Below are positions 45,081-54,826 of a DNA stretch of 64,000 nucleotides, in pieces (the first letter of the stretch is position 1; every line of letters starts with the position of its first letter). The DNA comes from Aeromonas bestiarum (GTDB taxonomy: Bacteria; Pseudomonadota; Gammaproteobacteria; Enterobacterales; Aeromonadaceae): assembly GCF_000819745.1 (NCBI RefSeq), contig NZ_CDDA01000029.1, forward strand, positions 39,471-103,470, given 5' to 3'. The notes below the pieces were generated by a model. It was not told the origin of the DNA. It ran no database searches and saw only the letters and a program-made list of their open reading frames with translations. The translations under genes and the position numbers were made by a program.

Positions 45081-45173
45081 ATGAAGAGCAGACAGTCGGC
45101 TTATCGCAGCATGTACCGGTCTGTGAAGAGGTGGGAGGCATTCCCATCTCTCTTCTCCAAGGTGCGGACTTAA
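45081..45173 (+). pseudogene. 30-codon ORF resembling a decayed copy of the sdhA 3' end
   Basis: The sdhA-sdhB spacer (134 bases) holds an ORF starting ATG at 45081 with GGAG about 12 bases upstream. It ends VKRWEAFPSLFSKVRT, parallel to the SdhA terminus [14 protein letters not shown]. At DNA level GAGGCATTCCCA and CAAGGT-CGGACTTA recur, with an 8-base insertion between them. It is best read as a remnant of a short tandem duplication, possibly still translated. Confidence 0.45.
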
Positions 45174-45193
45174 CGATTGCGGAGCCAAACAAC

Positions 45194-45910
45194 ATGAACG
45201 TCACATTCTCTGTCTACAGATACAATCCGGATGTTGATAACGTCCCCTATATGAAGGAATATCGTCTTGATATTCCTGAAGGTTCCGACATGATGGTGCT
45301 CGATGCACTGATCCAGCTGAAAGAGCTGGATCCCACGCTCGCCTTCCGCCGCTCCTGCCGCGAAGGGGTCTGTGGATCAGACGGTCTCAACATGAATGGC
45401 AAGAACGGTCTTGCCTGCATCACCCCGCTCTCCGATCTGCTGAAGAAGGGCAATAGCGTCGTTATTCGCCCCTTGCCCGGCCTGCCGGTGATCCGCGATC
45501 TGGTGATCGACATGACCCAGTTCTACACCCAGTGGGAGAAGGTCAAACCCTTCCTCATCAACGATGAGAAATTGCCGCCCGTGCGTGAGCACCTGCAATC
45601 CCCCGAAGAGCGCGCCAAGCTGGATGGCCTGTACGAGTGTATTCTCTGTGCCTGCTGCTCCACCTCTTGCCCCTCCTTCTGGTGGAACCCGGACAAGTTC
45701 ATCGGCCCGGCCGGGCTGCTCGCCGCCTATCGCTGGTTGGCCGACAGCCGCGACACCGCCGCCAGCGAACGACTGGGTAACCTGGATGACGCCTTCAGCG
45801 TGTTCCGTTGCCACGGCATCATGAACTGCGTGAACGTCTGTCCCAAGGGCTTGAACCCGACCAAGGCCATCGGTCAGATCAAGTCGATGCTGCTCAATCG
45901 GGCTGTTTAG
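45194..45910 (+). CDS. sdhB: Succinate dehydrogenase iron-sulfur subunit
   Basis: Start 45194 with GGAG upstream gives 238 residues, the E. coli length. The [2Fe-2S] ligands are in RRSCREGVCGSDGLNMNG. The [4Fe-4S] and [3Fe-4S] ligands are in CILCACCSTSCPS and CVNVCPKGLNP. It carries electrons from SdhA to quinone. An upstream Met at 45131 lies in the spacer and is rejected. The sucA start is 122 bases downstream. Confidence 0.96.
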   Translation: MNVTFSVYRYNPDVDNVPYMKEYRLDIPEGSDMMVLDALIQLKELDPTLAFRRSCREGVCGSDGLNMNGKNGLACITPLSDLLKKGNSVVIRPLPGLPVIRDLVIDMTQFYTQWEKVKPFLINDEKLPPVREHLQSPEERAKLDGLYECILCACCSTSCPSFWWNPDKFIGPAGLLAAYRWLADSRDTAASERLGNLDDAFSVFRCHGIMNCVNVCPKGLNPTKAIGQIKSMLLNRAV

Positions 45911-46032
45911 TATCAGGGCCAGGGCGTCACGCGCCAGGCCCGACCTCTGGATAGCCATCCGACCCCATGGCTGGATGGCTATTTAAACCCTACAAGCTGC
46001 GCTGCAGTGAACAAGATGTACAAGGGATAGAA

Positions 46033-48843
46033 ATGCATAACGGCGTGATGAAGGCCTGGTTGGAGTCATCTCACCTGGCTGGTGCGAATGCAAGCTATAT
46101 TGAGGATTTGTACGAATCCTTCCTGGAAGACCCCGAATCCGTAGCCGACGAGTGGCGCAGCCTGTTTAGCTCGCTGCCCCAGGTCAATGGCCATGCGGTT
46201 GAACAACCTCACTCCCAAGTCCGCGATTATTTCCGTCGTCTGGCCAAGGATCCCTCCCGTTACAGTGCCCCCGTGTCCGATCCGCAAGTGGATGCGAAAC
46301 AGGTGCGCGTGCTGCAACTGATCAACGCCTTCCGCTTCCGTGGTCACCAGAATGCCAATCTGGATCCCCTTGGACTCTGGACCCGTGAAACCGTTGCCGA
46401 ACTGGATCCTGCCTTCCACAATCTGCAGGGCGCCGACATGGAGGCCACCTTCAACGTGGGCTCCTACGCCATAGGTCGCGAGACCATGGTGCTCTCCGAT
46501 CTCTACGCCTCGCTAAAGAAAACCTATTGCGGCAGCATAGGTGCAGACTACATGCACATCACCTCTACCGAGGAGAAGCGCTGGCTGCAAGACCGTCTTG
46601 AATCCATCGAAGCCACGGGCAACTACAGCACAGAGGAGAAGACCCGCTTCCTCGAGAGCCTGACCGCGGCCGAAGGGCTGGAAAAATACCTGGGCGCCAA
46701 GTTCCCGGGGGCCAAGCGTTTCTCCCTGGAAGGGGGCGATGCCATGGTGCCCATGCTCAAGGAGCTTATTCGCCGCGCCGGTGAGCAGGGCTGCAAAGAG
46801 GCCGTCATCGGCATGGCCCACCGTGGTCGCCTGAACGTGCTGATCAACGTGCTCGGCAAACGGGCGCAAGAATTGTTCGACGAGTTCGCCGGCAAGCACG
46901 GTGAATCCTGGGGCACAGGGGATGTGAAGTACCACATGGGCTTCTCCTCCGACTTCGCCACCCCGGGCGGCAACGTCCACCTGGCGCTGGCCTTCAACCC
47001 GTCTCACCTCGAGATCGTCAACCCCGTGGTCATCGGCTCGGTCCGTGCCCGCATGGACAGACGCGGCGACAAGGATGGCTCCAGCGTCCTGCCCATCACC
47101 ATCCACGGTGACTCCGCCATCGCGGGGCAGGGCGTAGTAGCAGAAACCTTCAACATGTCCCTGACCCGTGCCTACGGCGTCGGCGGCACTGTGCGCATCG
47201 TCATCAACAACCAAGTAGGCTTCACCACCTCCTATCAACGTGACCTGCGCTCCACCGAATACTGTACCGACATCGCCAAGGCGGTGCAGGCCCCCGTGCT
47301 GCACGTCAACGGGGATGACCCGGAAGCCGTGGTGCTGGTGACCCAGATTGCGCTGGATTATCGCAACACCTTCAAGCGCGACGTGGTGATCGAGCTGGTC
47401 TGCTACCGTCGTCACGGTCACAACGAGGCCGACGAGCCCAGTGCAACTCAGCCCTTGATGTACCAGAAGATCAAACAGCACCCGACCCCGCGCAAGATCT
47501 ACGCCGACCAGCTGGTGGCGGAAGGCAGCATCAGTCAGGAGCTGGCCACCACCCTGGTCAACGACTATCGCGATACCCTGGATCGGGGCGAGCGGGTGAG
47601 CAAGGAGTGGCGTCCAATGGAGCTGCACTCCGTCGACTGGACCCCTTATCTCGGTCACGACTGGGCCATGAGCTATGACAGCACTGTGCCCATGGATCAC
47701 CTGAAATCCCTGGGCGAGCGCATCAGCCAGTATCCGGCCACCCACGTGCTGCAGCGCCAGGTCGAGAAGATCTACGAAGACAGACGGCTGATGGCCGCCG
47801 GCGACAAGCTGCTGGACTGGGGCTTTGCCGAGACCCTGGCCTACGCCACCCTGGTGGACAAGGGCTCTCGCATCCGCTTCACCGGGGAAGACTCCGGCCG
47901 TGGCACCTTCTTCCACCGCCACGCCGTGCTGCACAACCAGAGCGATGCCAGTACCTACACTCCGCTGTGCAACTTGCACGACGAGCAAGGTCCCTTTGAA
48001 ATTTACGACTCAGTGCTGACCGAAAACGCGGTACTGGCGTTTGAATATGGCTACGCCAGCGCCGAGCCGGCCGGTCTTACCATCTGGGAAGCCCAGTTCG
48101 GCGACTTCGCCAACTGCGCCCAGGTGGTGGTGGATCAGTTCCTCTCCTCCGGCGAGCAGAAGTGGGGCCGGATGTGCGGTCTGACCATGCTGCTGCCCCA
48201 CGGTTATGAGGGGCAGGGCCCGGAGCACTCCTCCGCCCGTCTCGAGCGCTATCTGCAGATGTGTGCCCAGCACAACATGCAGGTGTGCGTGCCGTCCACC
48301 CCGGCGCAAGTGTTCCACATGCTGCGCCGTCAGGTGGTGCGCCCGATGCGCCGTCCGCTCATCGTCATGACGCCCAAATCCCTGCTGCGCCACCCGCTGG
48401 CGGTGAGCAAGCTCGACGAGCTGGCGACCGGCACCTTCCAGAACGCCATTGGCGAAATCGACGCCCTGGATCCCAAGGGGGTCAAGCGGGTGGTGTTCTG
48501 CTCCGGCAAGGTCTACTACGACCTGCTCGATGCCCGTCGCAAGGCCGAGCAGCACGATGTGGCCCTGGTGCGGATCGAGCAGCTCTACCCCTTCCCGGAG
48601 GAGGAAGTGCGCGCCATTCTGGCCGACTATGCCCACGTCACCGACTTCGTCTGGTGTCAGGAAGAGCCGCAGAACCAGGGCGCCTGGTACAGCACCCGTC
48701 ATCACTATGACAGCGTGCTGCCAAGCCATGCCCGTCTGCGTTATGCCGGTCGCCCGGCCTCGGCCTCACCGGCCGTCGGTTACATGTCGGTCCACGCCAA
48801 GCAGCAAAAAGCCCTGGTGGAAGACGCCCTTACTCTGGCCTAA
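46033..48843 (+). CDS. sucA: 2-oxoglutarate dehydrogenase E1 component
   Basis: The 936-residue thiamine-diphosphate enzyme (E. coli, 933) starts MHNGVMKAWLESSHLAGAN, which aligns with E. coli SucA. Motifs include GMAHRGRLNVL, HLEIVNPVVIGSVRARMDR, the ThDP/Mg region GDSAIAGQGVV...NNQVGFTT and CYRRHGHNEADEP. It decarboxylates 2-oxoglutarate and succinylates the SucB lipoyl group. AAGGGA lies before this ATG; an upstream Met at 45967 is in the sdhB-sucA spacer. SucB follows 33 bases downstream. Confidence 0.96.
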   Translation: MHNGVMKAWLESSHLAGANASYIEDLYESFLEDPESVADEWRSLFSSLPQVNGHAVEQPHSQVRDYFRRLAKDPSRYSAPVSDPQVDAKQVRVLQLINAFRFRGHQNANLDPLGLWTRETVAELDPAFHNLQGADMEATFNVGSYAIGRETMVLSDLYASLKKTYCGSIGADYMHITSTEEKRWLQDRLESIEATGNYSTEEKTRFLESLTAAEGLEKYLGAKFPGAKRFSLEGGDAMVPMLKELIRRAGEQGCKEAVIGMAHRGRLNVLINVLGKRAQELFDEFAGKHGESWGTGDVKYHMGFSSDFATPGGNVHLALAFNPSHLEIVNPVVIGSVRARMDRRGDKDGSSVLPITIHGDSAIAGQGVVAETFNMSLTRAYGVGGTVRIVINNQVGFTTSYQRDLRSTEYCTDIAKAVQAPVLHVNGDDPEAVVLVTQIALDYRNTFKRDVVIELVCYRRHGHNEADEPSATQPLMYQKIKQHPTPRKIYADQLVAEGSISQELATTLVNDYRDTLDRGERVSKEWRPMELHSVDWTPYLGHDWAMSYDSTVPMDHLKSLGERISQYPATHVLQRQVEKIYEDRRLMAAGDKLLDWGFAETLAYATLVDKGSRIRFTGEDSGRGTFFHRHAVLHNQSDASTYTPLCNLHDEQGPFEIYDSVLTENAVLAFEYGYASAEPAGLTIWEAQFGDFANCAQVVVDQFLSSGEQKWGRMCGLTMLLPHGYEGQGPEHSSARLERYLQMCAQHNMQVCVPSTPAQVFHMLRRQVVRPMRRPLIVMTPKSLLRHPLAVSKLDELATGTFQNAIGEIDALDPKGVKRVVFCSGKVYYDLLDARRKAEQHDVALVRIEQLYPFPEEEVRAILADYAHVTDFVWCQEEPQNQGAWYSTRHHYDSVLPSHARLRYAGRPASASPAVGYMSVHAKQQKALVEDALTLA

Positions 48844-48876
48844 GCCCTGAACAAGAAGTAACAAGGAACTGATTAC

Positions 48877-50061
48877 ATGACTATCGAGATCAAGGTACCG
48901 GACCTGCCGGAATCAGTGGCGGACGCCACCATCGCCACCTGGCACAAGAAACCGGGTGATCTGGTTGCCCGTGACGAAGTACTGGTCGACATCGAGACCG
49001 ACAAGGTCGTGCTGGAAGTCCCGGCGCCGGAAGCCGGCGTCCTCGGCGACATCCTGCAAGCGGAAGGGGCGACCGTGTTGTCCCGCCAGCTGATCGCCAT
49101 GCTCAAGCCGGCTCCCGTGGCCGGTGAAGAGACCAGGGAGAAGCCGGTGGAAGCCGTGGCCGATGACGGCGCCGATGGCCTGAGCCCCTCGGTGCGCCGC
49201 CTGGTGGCCGAGCACGCCATCGACGTGACCAAGCTGACCGGCACCGGCAAGGGCGGTCGCATCAGCAAGGAAGATGTGGAAGCCTTCATCAAGGGTGGCA
49301 ACAAGCCTGCCGCCGCGCCGGTCGCGGCTGCCCCTGTAGCTGCGGTAGCGCCGCTGGTCGGTCGCACCGAGAAGCGTGTGCCAATGACCCGTCTGCGCAA
49401 GCGCATCGCCGAGCGTCTGCTGGAAGCCAAAAACACCACCGCCATGCTGACCACCTTCAACGAGATCAACATGGCGCCCATCATGAAGCTGCGCAAGCAG
49501 TACGGCGAGATCTTCGAGAAGAAGCACGGCATCAAGCTCGGCTTCATGTCCTTCTACGTGAAGGCGGTCGTTGAATCCCTCAAGCGCTATCCGGAAGTGA
49601 ATGCTGCGCTGGACGGTGACGACATCGTCTACCACAACTACTTCGACGTCAGCATCGCCGTCTCCACCCCGCGCGGGCTGGTGACGCCTGTGCTGCGCGA
49701 TTGCGACAACATGAGCCTGGCGGACATCGAGAAGGCCATCAAGGATCTGGCGGGCAAGGGCCGTGACGGCAAGCTGACCGTGGACGAACTGACCGGCGGC
49801 AACTTCACCATCACCAACGGTGGCGTGTTCGGCTCCCTGATGTCCACCCCCATCATCAACCCGCCGCAAAGCGCCATCCTGGGGATGCACAAGATCCAGG
49901 ACAGACCCATGGCGGTCGACGGCAAGGTCGAGATCCTGCCGATGATGTACCTGGCCCTCTCTTATGATCACCGCATCGTCGATGGTCGCGAGTCGGTGGG
50001 CTTCCTGGTCTCCATCAAGGAGCTGCTGGAAGATCCGACCCGTCTGTTGCTGGATGTCTAG
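48877..50061 (+). CDS. sucB: Dihydrolipoyl succinyltransferase (E2 of 2-oxoglutarate dehydrogenase)
   Basis: A 394-residue E2 (E. coli, 405). The single lipoyl domain has the lipoylated Lys in [13 protein letters not shown] (near residue 43). The E3-binding domain follows ([20 protein letters not shown]), with short Ala/Pro linkers. The C-terminal catalytic domain ends in [16 protein letters not shown] with the active-site His and Asp. It forms the core of the 2-oxoglutarate dehydrogenase complex. The lower length comes from shorter linkers. Confidence 0.96.
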   Translation: MTIEIKVPDLPESVADATIATWHKKPGDLVARDEVLVDIETDKVVLEVPAPEAGVLGDILQAEGATVLSRQLIAMLKPAPVAGEETREKPVEAVADDGADGLSPSVRRLVAEHAIDVTKLTGTGKGGRISKEDVEAFIKGGNKPAAAPVAAAPVAAVAPLVGRTEKRVPMTRLRKRIAERLLEAKNTTAMLTTFNEINMAPIMKLRKQYGEIFEKKHGIKLGFMSFYVKAVVESLKRYPEVNAALDGDDIVYHNYFDVSIAVSTPRGLVTPVLRDCDNMSLADIEKAIKDLAGKGRDGKLTVDELTGGNFTITNGGVFGSLMSTPIINPPQSAILGMHKIQDRPMAVDGKVEILPMMYLALSYDHRIVDGRESVGFLVSIKELLEDPTRLLLDV

Positions 50062-50182
50062 GCAACCAGCGACATTCTGAGCGAATTAGAAAGATAACGA
50101 GGGGCCGCCCAGGCCCCCATTCACAGGGGATTGAGAAACACGAGCCCCGGACGGAAATACCTACAACACGGATAGAGCATCT

Positions 50183-51348
<1,166 letters not shown>

Positions 51349-51349
<1 letters not shown>

Positions 51350-52221
51350 TGAGCGTTCTGATCAACAAAGACACCAAGGTGATCTGCCAGGGCTTTACCG
51401 GCGGTCAGGGTACCTTCCACTCCGAACAGGCCATTGCCTACGGTACTCAGATGGTCGGCGGCGTGTCACCGGGCAAGGGTGGCACCACCCACCTGGGCCT
51501 GCCGGTGTTCAATACAGTGCGTGACGCGGTCGAAGCCACCGGCGCCACCGCCTCCGTCATCTATGTGCCTGCGCCCTTCTGCAAGGACGCCATCCTGGAA
51601 GCCATCGATGCTGGCATCAAGCTCATCGTCACCATTACCGAAGGCATCCCGACCCTGGACATGCTGCAGGTCAAGGTGAAGCTGCAGGAAACCGGCGTGC
51701 GCATGATTGGTCCGAACTGCCCGGGCGTTATCACCCCGGGTGAGTGCAAGATCGGCATCATGCCGGGCCACATTCACAAGCCGGGCAAGGTGGGCATAGT
51801 CTCCCGCTCCGGTACCCTGACCTACGAAGCGGTCAAGCAGACCACGGACGAGGGCTTCGGCCAGTCCACCTGCGTCGGTATCGGTGGCGACCCCATCCCA
51901 GGCTCCAACTTCATCGACATCCTGGAGATGTTCCAGAACGATCCCAAGACCGAAGCCATCGTCATGATCGGCGAGATCGGCGGCAGCGCCGAGGAAGAAG
52001 CGGCTGCCTACATCAAGGCCCACGTCACCAAGCCGGTGGTCTCCTATATCGCGGGCGTTACCGCCCCGGCTGGCAAGCGCATGGGTCATGCGGGCGCCAT
52101 CATCGCCGGTGGCAAGGGCACGGCGGCAGAGAAATTTGCCGCCCTGGAAGATGCCGGCGTGAAAACCGTGCGCTCCCTCGCCGATATCGGCAAGGCCCTG
52201 CGTGAAGTAACCGGCTGGTAA
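51349..52221 (+). CDS. sucD: Succinyl-CoA synthetase alpha subunit
   Basis: A 290-residue protein (E. coli, 289). The CoA-binding [19 protein letters not shown] is at the N-terminus, and the phospho-His motif [14 protein letters not shown] is near residue 245. Overlap of the sucC stop and this ATG (TAATG) couples translation of the two subunits. It is the last gene of sdhCDAB-sucABCD; a strong terminator follows 30 bases later. Confidence 0.97.
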
Positions 52222-52251
52222 TTCCTTTCAGCCCGTTATCTCTGATAGAAA

Positions 52252-52278
52252 AATGCCGCCCTAGGGCGGCATTTTTTA
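52252..52278 (+). terminator. Terminator of the sdh-suc operon
   Basis: A perfect 22-base palindrome (centre CCTAGG) followed by T6, immediately before the AT-rich islet. Confidence 0.9.
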
Positions 52279-52305
52279 TGGATAGAATATGATGGTGGGC
52301 ACATT

Positions 52306-52321
52306 TAGAATAGTTATTCTA
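52306..52321. repeat. Perfect dyad upstream of the AT-rich islet genes
   Basis: TAGAATA-GT-TATTCTA is a 16-base palindrome about 90 bases before the first islet gene. It may be an operator for the islet or a boundary mark; it is not a match to a known regulator. Confidence 0.45.
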
Positions 52322-52409
52322 TCTACAGCTAGATCTTGAATAGATCCCTGCGTAGGATAGCGGCTAACTAAATGACAAATTTTTTCATATTTTGTGAGTG
52401 GCAATATTT

Positions 52410-53477
52410 ATGATGGAATTATTTGATACAAACCAGAGTAAAACTGTACTTTCTAAATTTAGGAAAAAAATTGATGGCTTAGTTCCTTCGAATGACTTCG
52501 ATAAACAACGGAATAGTCTTATCCGCCTAATTATTAATGCTATGGAAAAAAGACCTGATGAATGGAATACGTTCTGCCAGATAAATATAAAGTGGATAGG
52601 CGATCAATTCATTAATAGGCTTGCTGATGAAAAAGAGCTAACGAAAGAACGATTGGATGAAATTTGCTCGATGTGTTTTAGGTTTCTTTTCGAGTTGTAT
52701 CTCTCAACCAAAAATGACTTGGCGATGGAGTTCGAAGCTGCAAGACGCTTCGTTTTTGATAATGTAAGCTTATTTGAAGTTACAGCAAAGGAACAAATTG
52801 AGTTTGCGATCCGTGACATGCCTATTAGTATTTTCAAGGAGATCGCAAACAGTGAGGGAATTGAAAGTTTAAAGAATTTTGATGCTGTTTCAGCGAAAGC
52901 TAAAAACCTTAAAGAAGAATGGGATAGAGACTTAAGTGAGAAAGAGAGTAGAGTAAAAACAATCGAGGCGTCTCTATCTAGATATGAGAATGCATTTAAC
53001 TTCGTTGGCTTGTATCAAGGTTTTGATGACTTATCAAAAGAAAAGATACGTGAGCGTGATGGGATCTTGTTTTGGCTTAGACTGTTGTCTTTGGTTATAG
53101 TCTTGCCAATAGTAGCTGAGCTTGCATTCATTTATGCTAATATAGATAACTTAAATGTCATCAGAGATGGGCTATTGGTATCTATTTTTCCAACCATATC
53201 TTTAGTCGCAATATCGATATATTATTTTAGGGTTCTTCTATTTAATTACAAGTCGGTTAAGTCTCAATTACTACAGATCGACCTTAGAAAGACATTGTGC
53301 AGATTTATCCAAAGTTATTCTGGGTATGCTAGTGAGATAAAGAGTAAAGATGCTGATGCTCTAGAGCGATTTGAACGAGTGATATTCTCAGGGATAGTAA
53401 CGGAAGATGGTAATCTGCCATCTACGTTTGATGGGATCGAGCAAATAAGTAAACTCATTAATTCTTTCAAGGTATAG
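52410..53477 (+). CDS. AT-rich islet protein A: coiled-coil plus two membrane helices, unknown function
   Basis: I do not recognise this 355-residue protein. Residues 1-190 are charged and helical, rich in Lys, Glu and Asp; a coiled-coil-like stretch (KNLKEEWDRDLSEKESRVKT) lies near 165. Two hydrophobic helices follow (about 221-241, LLSLVIVLPIVAELAFIY, and 255-275, VSIFPTISLVAISIYYF). A charged helical tail of about 80 residues ends the protein. Base use is clearly AT-rich, unlike sucD and ycgN on either side, which points to transfer. The ATG at 52410 has only a weak ribosome site; GTG at 52398 is the alternative. A second AT-rich ORF follows 26 bases later. Confidence 0.75.
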   Translation: MMELFDTNQSKTVLSKFRKKIDGLVPSNDFDKQRNSLIRLIINAMEKRPDEWNTFCQINIKWIGDQFINRLADEKELTKERLDEICSMCFRFLFELYLSTKNDLAMEFEAARRFVFDNVSLFEVTAKEQIEFAIRDMPISIFKEIANSEGIESLKNFDAVSAKAKNLKEEWDRDLSEKESRVKTIEASLSRYENAFNFVGLYQGFDDLSKEKIRERDGILFWLRLLSLVIVLPIVAELAFIYANIDNLNVIRDGLLVSIFPTISLVAISIYYFRVLLFNYKSVKSQLLQIDLRKTLCRFIQSYSGYASEIKSKDADALERFERVIFSGIVTEDGNLPSTFDGIEQISKLINSFKV

Positions 53478-53503
53478 TTCGGCTATGTGTTGAGGGGCTA
53501 GAC

Positions 53504-53803
53504 ATGAATGTTGACTATAACAATCTCAGAAGTATTGTTTTTAAAAATTATTATATGCCAGCTGTTCAATCCATTGACAAGCATGGCAGATATTGGTTAT
53601 CAGAAACTAGGCCAGCATCAAACATGTTGTCAACGCTGTTAGAAGAAGCTGGAATAAATGTGATTTTGAGTAGCTTTCCTCCTCGTTGGGAGTTTGTAAT
53701 ATGTCTTGTAGGGGAGCATGACCGAGATTTATTTTTAGAGATAGCGTCCCAACGACATAAATTGAGTGAACAAGGCATAGCTGAGGTAGATCTGCCTATT
53801 TAA
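53504..53803 (+). CDS. AT-rich islet protein B, unknown small protein
   Basis: A 99-residue protein with no recognised domain, signal peptide or membrane helix. It reads as a small alpha/beta fold: WEFVICLVGEHDRDLFLEI looks like a strand-turn-helix. GAGGGGCTAGAC provides a ribosome site just before the ATG. It follows protein A by 26 bases on the same strand with the same AT-rich base use, so the two are probably one operon. A cytosolic partner or control protein for A is only a guess. Confidence 0.65.
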   Translation: MNVDYNNLRSIVFKNYYMPAVQSIDKHGRYWLSETRPASNMLSTLLEEAGINVILSSFPPRWEFVICLVGEHDRDLFLEIASQRHKLSEQGIAEVDLPI

Positions 53804-53810
53804 ATTAATT

Positions 53811-53895
53811 TTCATTCCAGTATAAAGAGCTGACAAGTATCAGTCAGATCCTTTTGATGGAGTAGAGTCGGTGGAATGAATGATGCCTGATACTT
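53811..53895. repeat. Interleaved inverted repeats downstream of the islet
   Basis: Two perfect 9-base inverted repeats are interlocked: TTCATTCCA (53811-53819) with TGGAATGAA (53872-53880), and AAGTATCAG (53835-53843) with CTGATACTT (53887-53895). The order a-b-a'-b' is that of an RNA pseudoknot. A competing small hairpin, CTGAC/GTCAG, overlaps the second arm. Confidence 0.5.
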
Positions 53896-53970
53896 ACCAT
53901 CGACCTTGAAAAATTGGGCCATAAGGCGTATAACCACGCGCTTTACTGGTCTATTTAGCGAGCCCCTTCC

Positions 53971-54426
53971 ATGCAGCAAGTCGAGAAAATGCAGCCAACT
54001 CCTTTTTGGCAGGAAAAGCCCCTGCAGCAGATGACGGATGCGGAGTGGGAATCCCTGTGCGACGGCTGCGGCAAGTGCTGCCTGAACAAGCTCATTGACG
54101 AGGATACCGACGAACTGGTGTTCACCAATGTCGCCTGCGATCTGCTCAACACCAAGACCTGCCAGTGTTCCGATTACGGCAACCGCTTCAAGAAGGAGCC
54201 GGACTGCCTGCAGATCACCCATGACAAGATTGCCGAGTATGACTGGCTGCCCTCGACCTGTGCCTACCGGTTGCTGGCCGAGGGGCAGACCTTGCCTGAG
54301 TGGCATCCGCTGATCACCGGCAGTCGCTCCGCCATGCATCAGGCTGGACAGTCGGTGCGCGGCAAGGTGATACACGAAGCCCATGCCGGTGAGTGGATCG
54401 ATCACATCATCACCTGGGCGAGTTAA
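53971..54426 (+). CDS. ycgN: YcgN family cysteine-cluster protein
   Basis: A 151-residue protein (E. coli YcgN, 153) of the CxxCxxCC family (UPF0260). The clusters CDGCGKCC (about residues 30-37), [10 protein letters not shown] and STCAYRLL are conserved and probably bind a metal or iron-sulfur cluster. The function is not known. The gene returns to host base use right after the AT-rich islet. Met7 is an alternative start. A hairpin (54476-54508) lies downstream. Confidence 0.9.
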   Translation: MQQVEKMQPTPFWQEKPLQQMTDAEWESLCDGCGKCCLNKLIDEDTDELVFTNVACDLLNTKTCQCSDYGNRFKKEPDCLQITHDKIAEYDWLPSTCAYRLLAEGQTLPEWHPLITGSRSAMHQAGQSVRGKVIHEAHAGEWIDHIITWAS

Positions 54427-54764
54427 ATCAGACTAGCCAAGCCGTTATCCGGTCCACAGTGCCATTGATATGCCGCAGGGGCAGGGGAGTCATACTCTTC
54501 TGCCCCTGTTGCTATCTGGTGGCCTGCTGCGAGCGATAGACAGGCTTCTGTGTCCCCTTGCCTGCGGGAGAGTGCACCAAGCGCGCAGTGCGGGGACTAT
54601 GGGGCCTATAGAGGGATCTCGTTGCTGCTTTCCGTTTCATTGACAAGAGGGAAGAGACGGGGAACAAGGGGGTGAGGGGAGAATCCACCTCGGTCACTTC
54701 CGGGTGAAGGGGAAGGAGGGCCGTCATCACTCTTTCGAGTCGATGCCTGCTGACAATCAGACAT
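54427..54764. other. Non-coding gap between ycgN and pflB
   Basis: No gene is supported here; short open frames lack ribosome sites and family features. The hairpin CAGGGGCAG/CTGCCCCTG (54476-54508) with a 15-base loop may end ycgN transcription. Confidence 0.4.
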
Positions 54765-54795
54765 AAAAAAACCGGCGCCTGGGCGCCGGTTTTTA
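54765..54795. terminator. Terminator of pflB
   Basis: A stem AAACCGGCGCC/GGCGCCGGTTT with a TG loop, T runs on both strands, between convergent ycgN and pflB. Confidence 0.9.
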
Positions 54796-54826
54796 GTCAC
54801 TGCGACTCTTGCTTAGCAATAAGCGA

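Noticed and set aside
46513..47988. 491-codon frame antisense to sucA
   Set aside because: sucA is certain and the antisense product has no recognisable domain.
53812..54405. 197-codon minus frame across ycgN and the islet edge
   Set aside because: Most of it is the antisense of ycgN; the rest lies in the interleaved repeats. No ribosome site.
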